Under the pieces are notes generated by a model that did not search any database, was not told the origin of the DNA, and saw nothing but the letters and a program-made list of their open reading frames with translations. A stretch of 64,000 nt of DNA, taken from NCBI RefSeq assembly GCF_004349065.1, contig NZ_SMKZ01000011.1, forward strand, positions 83,328 to 147,327. Direction: 5' to 3'. Made by a program: the position numbers and the translations under genes. Source of the stretch: Jiangella asiatica (GTDB lineage: Bacteria; Actinomycetota; Actinomycetes; Jiangellales; Jiangellaceae). Of the stretch, positions 61,115 to 64,000 are shown piece by piece (the first letter of the stretch is position 1; each line of letters starts with the position of its first letter).

Positions 61115-62431
61115 TCAGCCTGTCTGCCCGGCCAGGTCCGGCTGTGCGTCGACCAGCCGCGACGACGCCGCGGGCCGGCCGATGCTTCCGTCGAGCAGTG
61201 GGTCCGCCGTCGCCGTCATCCATCGCTCGAGCCGGCCGCGCAGGCCCGCGACCACCTCCTGGTGCCCGGGGTCGTCGGCGAGGTCGGTCAGCTCGGCCGG
61301 ATCTGTCAGCAGGTCGTAGAGCTCCAGGGCCGGCCGCGACGCCAGGTGCGCGTCGCCCATGCCCCGCCGCGTCGGGCTCTCCTCCAAGTCCTTGGCGAGC
61401 GTGAGACGCGGACCGTCGGCGAAGTTGCGGATCAGCTTGTACCGCTGGGTTCGCACGGCCCGGATCGGGTCGTACCCGTCGTGGTAGGTCTTCTCGAGGT
61501 AAAGCTCCCGCTCCGCCGGACCGGCCTCTCCACGCAGGTCGCCGACCAGGCTGCGACCCTCCCACTCCGGCCGCGCCTCTCCCCCGGCGGCCTCCACGAG
61601 CGTGGGCAGGATGTCGAGGTGGCTGACCATGCTGGTGACGCGTGCGGGCCCGGCACGCCACGACGACGGCGGCCGGACGACCAGCGCCACCTCGACGCCC
61701 GGGTCGTACAGGGTTCCCTTGGCCCGGGGGAAGGCCGCGCCGTGGTCGGTCGTGACGATCACCATCGTGCTCGCCGGGTCGCAGAACTCGTCGACGGCAC
61801 GCAGCACGTGCCCGACGGCCTGGTCGAACTGCCGGATGGCGCCGTAGAAGCCGGCCAGATCCTCCCGCGTGTGCTCGTTGTCGGGGAGGAACGCGGGCAC
61901 CTCGACCGTCGCGGGATCGGCGAACTCGTAGTCCTCCGCGCGCCACGGCCGGTGCGCCTCCCACATCCCGACGGTGAGCAGGAACTGCGCGTCGTCGTCC
62001 CGTCGCCGCCGAAGCCACGCCGCCGCCTCCTCGGCCACCGGCAACGCGCGCGGTAGGAAGCCCATGCCGCGCACCTCGTCGAAGCCGACGACAGTGGGGT
62101 CGGGGTGCTCGTGCTGAAGGCCGACGAGGGCGGTGTGGTACCCGTGCTCCGACAGCACCTCAGGCATGGTCCGCACGCTGTGCCGGTAGCGCCACCCGTC
62201 GTGCGCCAGCCCCATGAGGCCGTTGACGTGCGGCGACCTGCCGGTGAAGAGCGACGACCGGGCCGGGGTGCACAGCGGCGCGGTCGAGAACGCGTTGTCG
62301 AAGACGACCGCACCGCCAGCGAAGGCGTCCAGGTTGGGGCTCGGCACCGCGGTCCTGCCGTGACACGACAGGAACCGGCCGACATCGTGGCCGTGGATCA
62401 GGACCACGTTCGGGCGTTCGGACACAGACAC
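61115..62431 (-). CDS. Cytosolic sulfatase (sulfamidase-like opening)
   Basis: 438 residues from GTG 62431 with AAGGAG four bases upstream; an ATG at 62461 touches the operator and lacks a ribosome-binding site. Motifs: NVVLIHGHDVGRFLSCHG, formylglycine motif C54-T-P-A-R58 in LCTPARSSLFTGRSPHVNG, TALVGLQHEH, GMWEAHRPW and IVTTDHGAAFPRAKGT. The HGHDVGRFLSCHG opening is characteristic of heparan-N-sulfatase-like family members, where His replaces the first Asp. No signal peptide. Transcribed after the LacI regulator, with an operator in the intercistronic gap. Confidence 0.9.
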   Translation of the reverse strand: MSVSERPNVVLIHGHDVGRFLSCHGRTAVPSPNLDAFAGGAVVFDNAFSTAPLCTPARSSLFTGRSPHVNGLMGLAHDGWRYRHSVRTMPEVLSEHGYHTALVGLQHEHPDPTVVGFDEVRGMGFLPRALPVAEEAAAWLRRRRDDDAQFLLTVGMWEAHRPWRAEDYEFADPATVEVPAFLPDNEHTREDLAGFYGAIRQFDQAVGHVLRAVDEFCDPASTMVIVTTDHGAAFPRAKGTLYDPGVEVALVVRPPSSWRAGPARVTSMVSHLDILPTLVEAAGGEARPEWEGRSLVGDLRGEAGPAERELYLEKTYHDGYDPIRAVRTQRYKLIRNFADGPRLTLAKDLEESPTRRGMGDAHLASRPALELYDLLTDPAELTDLADDPGHQEVVAGLRGRLERWMTATADPLLDGSIGRPAASSRLVDAQPDLAGQTG

Positions 62432-62465
62432 GAGACTCCTTCGTACCGCACCACACATCATCAGC

Positions 62466-62477
62466 GTTAACGTTAAC
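62466..62477. promoter_or_regulatory. LacI-type operator between the regulator and the sulfatase genes
   Basis: GTTAACGTTAAC is a perfect 12-base palindrome with the central CG of LacI-family sites, placed in the short gap between the LacI stop (62483) and the sulfatase start (62431). It could repress an internal promoter or act as a roadblock. Confidence 0.7.
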
Positions 62478-62482
62478 GTATC

Positions 62483-63514
62483 TCAAGCCGGCGGCGGAAG
62501 CTCACCCGAGCCGCGCGGGATCAGCCGGGCCGGCACCGTCACCCGCTCGGGCCCGCCGCCGGTTCCGTCGATCGCCGCCACGACGAGCTCGGCGGCGAGC
62601 CGCCCCATCGACGGGGGGTCCTGGGTCACGACCGTGACCGGCGGCTCCGCCAGCGTGGCCGCCTCGAAGTCGTCGAAGGCCACGAAGGCACAGCCGCTGC
62701 CGCGTTCCCGAAGTGCTGGCAAGGCGCCGGCCGTGAGCAGGTAGTTCGTGCAGAAGATGGCCGTCGGCGGGTCGGCCCGGTCCACCAGCCGTGCCGTGGC
62801 CCGCGCACCGTCCACCCTCCCGTGCGGCACCCGCATGACCAGGGCCGGGTCCACGGGCACGCCGTGCGCGGCGAGGGTCTGCCGGTAGCCGGCGAGCCGT
62901 TCCGCCGCCGGGAAGCCCGTCGTGCTCGCGATGATCGCGATGCGGCGGTGCCCGCGCCCGAGCAGGTGCTCGACCGCCGTCCGAGCACCGCCGCGGTTGT
63001 CGACGAGTATGGCCGGCGCCTCCACTCCCACCGGCGGACCGCCGACGAAGACGACCGGGCGGCCACGCTGCAGCTCAGGCGCCAGGTACCGGTGGTCGTC
63101 GTCCTCGGAGACCAGCAGCAGCCCGTCCAGGCCCCGGTCGATGAACGAGCCGACCAGGGCCCGTTCGCGCACCGGGTCCCGGCCGGAGCTCGCCGTGACG
63201 ACGATCAGCCCGTGCTCGCGCAGTGCGGCGTCGGCGGCCACCGCGATCTCGGTGAACATCGGCGTGTACGGGTCCGGAACCACCATGCCCAGCAGCGACA
63301 GCCCGCGCTTCTGCCGCAGGCTGGTCGCCATCCGGTTGGGCCGGAACCCGAGCGCCTGGATGGCGTTCTCGATGCGCGCCGCCGTCTCGGGGCCGACGCC
63401 GGGCTTGCCGTTGACCACCCGCGACACCGACATCGCGCTGACCCCGGCCGCCCGCGCCACGTCGCGGATCGTCACCGCGGCGTCGGGTGCGCTCGCGCTT
63501 CCTCGTCCAGCCAC
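62483..63514 (-). CDS. LacI-family regulator of locus 4
   Basis: 343 residues, GTG 63514 with GGAG upstream. Helix-turn-helix VTIRDVARAAGVSAMSVSRVV, hinge helix FRPNRMATSLRQ, sensor domain with LLGMVVPDPYTPMFTEIAVAAD, GLDGLLLVSEDDD, AILVDNRGGARTAVEHLLGRGHRRIAII and FVAFDDFEAATLAEPPVTVVTQDP. It heads the operon containing two sulfatases and has matching operators upstream of itself and after its stop codon, indicating autoregulation plus control of the enzymes. Ligand probably a sulfated or desulfated sugar. Confidence 0.92.
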   Translation of the reverse strand: MAGRGSASAPDAAVTIRDVARAAGVSAMSVSRVVNGKPGVGPETAARIENAIQALGFRPNRMATSLRQKRGLSLLGMVVPDPYTPMFTEIAVAADAALREHGLIVVTASSGRDPVRERALVGSFIDRGLDGLLLVSEDDDHRYLAPELQRGRPVVFVGGPPVGVEAPAILVDNRGGARTAVEHLLGRGHRRIAIIASTTGFPAAERLAGYRQTLAAHGVPVDPALVMRVPHGRVDGARATARLVDRADPPTAIFCTNYLLTAGALPALRERGSGCAFVAFDDFEAATLAEPPVTVVTQDPPSMGRLAAELVVAAIDGTGGGPERVTVPARLIPRGSGELPPPA

Positions 63515-63591
63515 TCGAACTCCAGCGTGGGTAGCGTCGACAGCCGTGCGCCGCAGTGGTCGTGGCAGCAGCGGCCAGGTCTCGGCGGTGC

Positions 63592-63603
63592 GTTAACGAT
63601 AAC
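63592..63603. promoter_or_regulatory. LacI-type operator upstream of the locus-4 regulator
   Basis: GTTAACGATAAC matches the site at 62466-62477 in 11 of 12 positions and sits about 80 bases upstream of GTG 63514, where the regulator promoter is expected. It is flanked by GC and GC, giving GCGTTA...TAACGC symmetry. The rest of the 63,515-63,884 gap shows only the hairpin at 63775. Confidence 0.7.
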
Positions 63604-63774
63604 GCATGCCGCGCGACCATTGACGGTCAGTTGTTGATGACGGCCGTTGTCGCCAGGGCCCACTCACCGGACCGGTGATCCGCGCGTCGTGCACTACGAA
63701 CGCGCCACACCGGCCGAACCGGTGCACCTGGACGTGAAAGCAGACGATCGGGATCGCCGACGCTGATGGCGCTG

Positions 63775-63793
63775 GGTCGGGTCGCTCCCGACC
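63775..63793. terminator. Hairpin in the gap upstream of the last gene
   Basis: GGTCGGG-TCGCT-CCCGACC forms a perfect 7-bp stem with a 5-base loop. It lies between two divergent transcription units, so it may instead be a regulatory or mRNA-leader structure of the gene starting at 63885. Confidence 0.35.
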
Positions 63794-63884
63794 GGGTCGC
63801 AACCCGGCAGACTCGATCGCCCGACACCCCGTCGAGCGACGTCTGGGTCGGACGTTGTCGGTGGGTCGGGGTGGGGTGGTTCAC

Positions 63885-64000
63885 ATGTTCGAGAAAGAGG
63901 GTCTGGCTGCTGGTTTGTCCGCTGGTTTGCTGGTCGGTCGTGACCCGCGGACCGGTGTGTGGGTCAGTTACGAACCCTGGGAGCTTCCCGACGACCTGCC
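63885..64000 (+). CDS. Start of a gene cut by the window edge; possibly a DUF222/HNH protein
   Basis: ATG 63885 opens a frame to the end of the window: MFEKEGLAAGLSAG, then VGRDPRTGVWVSYEPWELPDDL. GTG 63876 is an alternative start. The opening MFE... with a following low-complexity stretch and WELPDDLP-like text is reminiscent of DUF222 (13E12-type) HNH-endonuclease proteins common in actinobacteria, but 38 residues are too few to be sure. It is divergent from the LacI gene. Confidence 0.35.
   Translation, partial: MFEKEGLAAGLSAGLLVGRDPRTGVWVSYEPWELPDDL

Noticed and set aside
1..64000. tRNA, rRNA, CRISPR array, riboswitch, insertion sequence or prophage
   Set aside because: No tRNA-like cloverleaf, regular direct-repeat array, transposase, integrase or phage gene could be recognised.

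Overview
The window is very GC-rich, densely coding DNA. Its gene content (MMPL transporters, an ECF41 sigma factor, F420-type Ddn and VOC proteins, many LacI/TetR/ROK regulators, Tat and lipoprotein signals) is typical of a soil-type actinobacterium. A Jiangella-like lineage is possible but cannot be shown from sequence alone. I see no rRNA, tRNA, CRISPR array, insertion sequence or replication origin.

Bases 1 to about 15,500 hold envelope and regulation genes. They are a DJ-1/PfpI 3' fragment, an OmpR-type two-component pair, a Tat-exported serine hydrolase, a methyltransferase, and an ECF41 sigma factor divergent from an MMPL transporter across a perfectly symmetric double promoter. Then come a TetR with a small membrane protein and a shared operator, a GntR regulator upstream of a second MMPL transporter, a NarL-type two-component pair and a VOC protein. 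Bases 31,447 to 39,660 are a second such block: SDR/TetR with a palindromic operator, a Ddn-type protein, a DUF1330 protein, a second NarL-type pair, a membrane protein, a type II NADH dehydrogenase, and a chimeric pseudogene.

The rest is four sulfated-glycan utilization loci, all on the minus strand, with seven sulfatases in total. Locus 1 (31,353 to 15,719): ROK repressor, complete Opp-type ABC importer, secreted putative glycosidase with a CBM32-like domain, NAD-dependent epimerase/dehydrogenase, ManD-like enolase-superfamily dehydratase, beta-propeller glycosidase-like protein and two sulfatases; nearly every junction is a 4-base stop/start overlap. Locus 2 (50,963 to 39,664): Opp-type importer with a fused double ATPase, PhoD phosphatase, DUF2264 protein and a sulfatase, with a divergent LacI regulator (51,285). 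Locus 3 (58,349 to 52,370): two sulfatases followed by a CUT1 sugar importer, with a divergent LysR regulator. Locus 4 (63,514 to 59,308): LacI regulator followed by two sulfatases, with matching operators.

All seven sulfatases carry the C-x-P-x-R formylglycine motif and none has an N-terminal signal peptide. The implied scheme is import of sulfated oligosaccharides through dedicated ABC importers, then desulfation and glycan or uronate breakdown in the cytosol. No formylglycine-generating enzyme is encoded here, so it must lie elsewhere. Gene relics (an amidase 3' end and an SDR/ECF41 chimera) and a dispersed palindromic repeat in two convergent gaps indicate past rearrangement.
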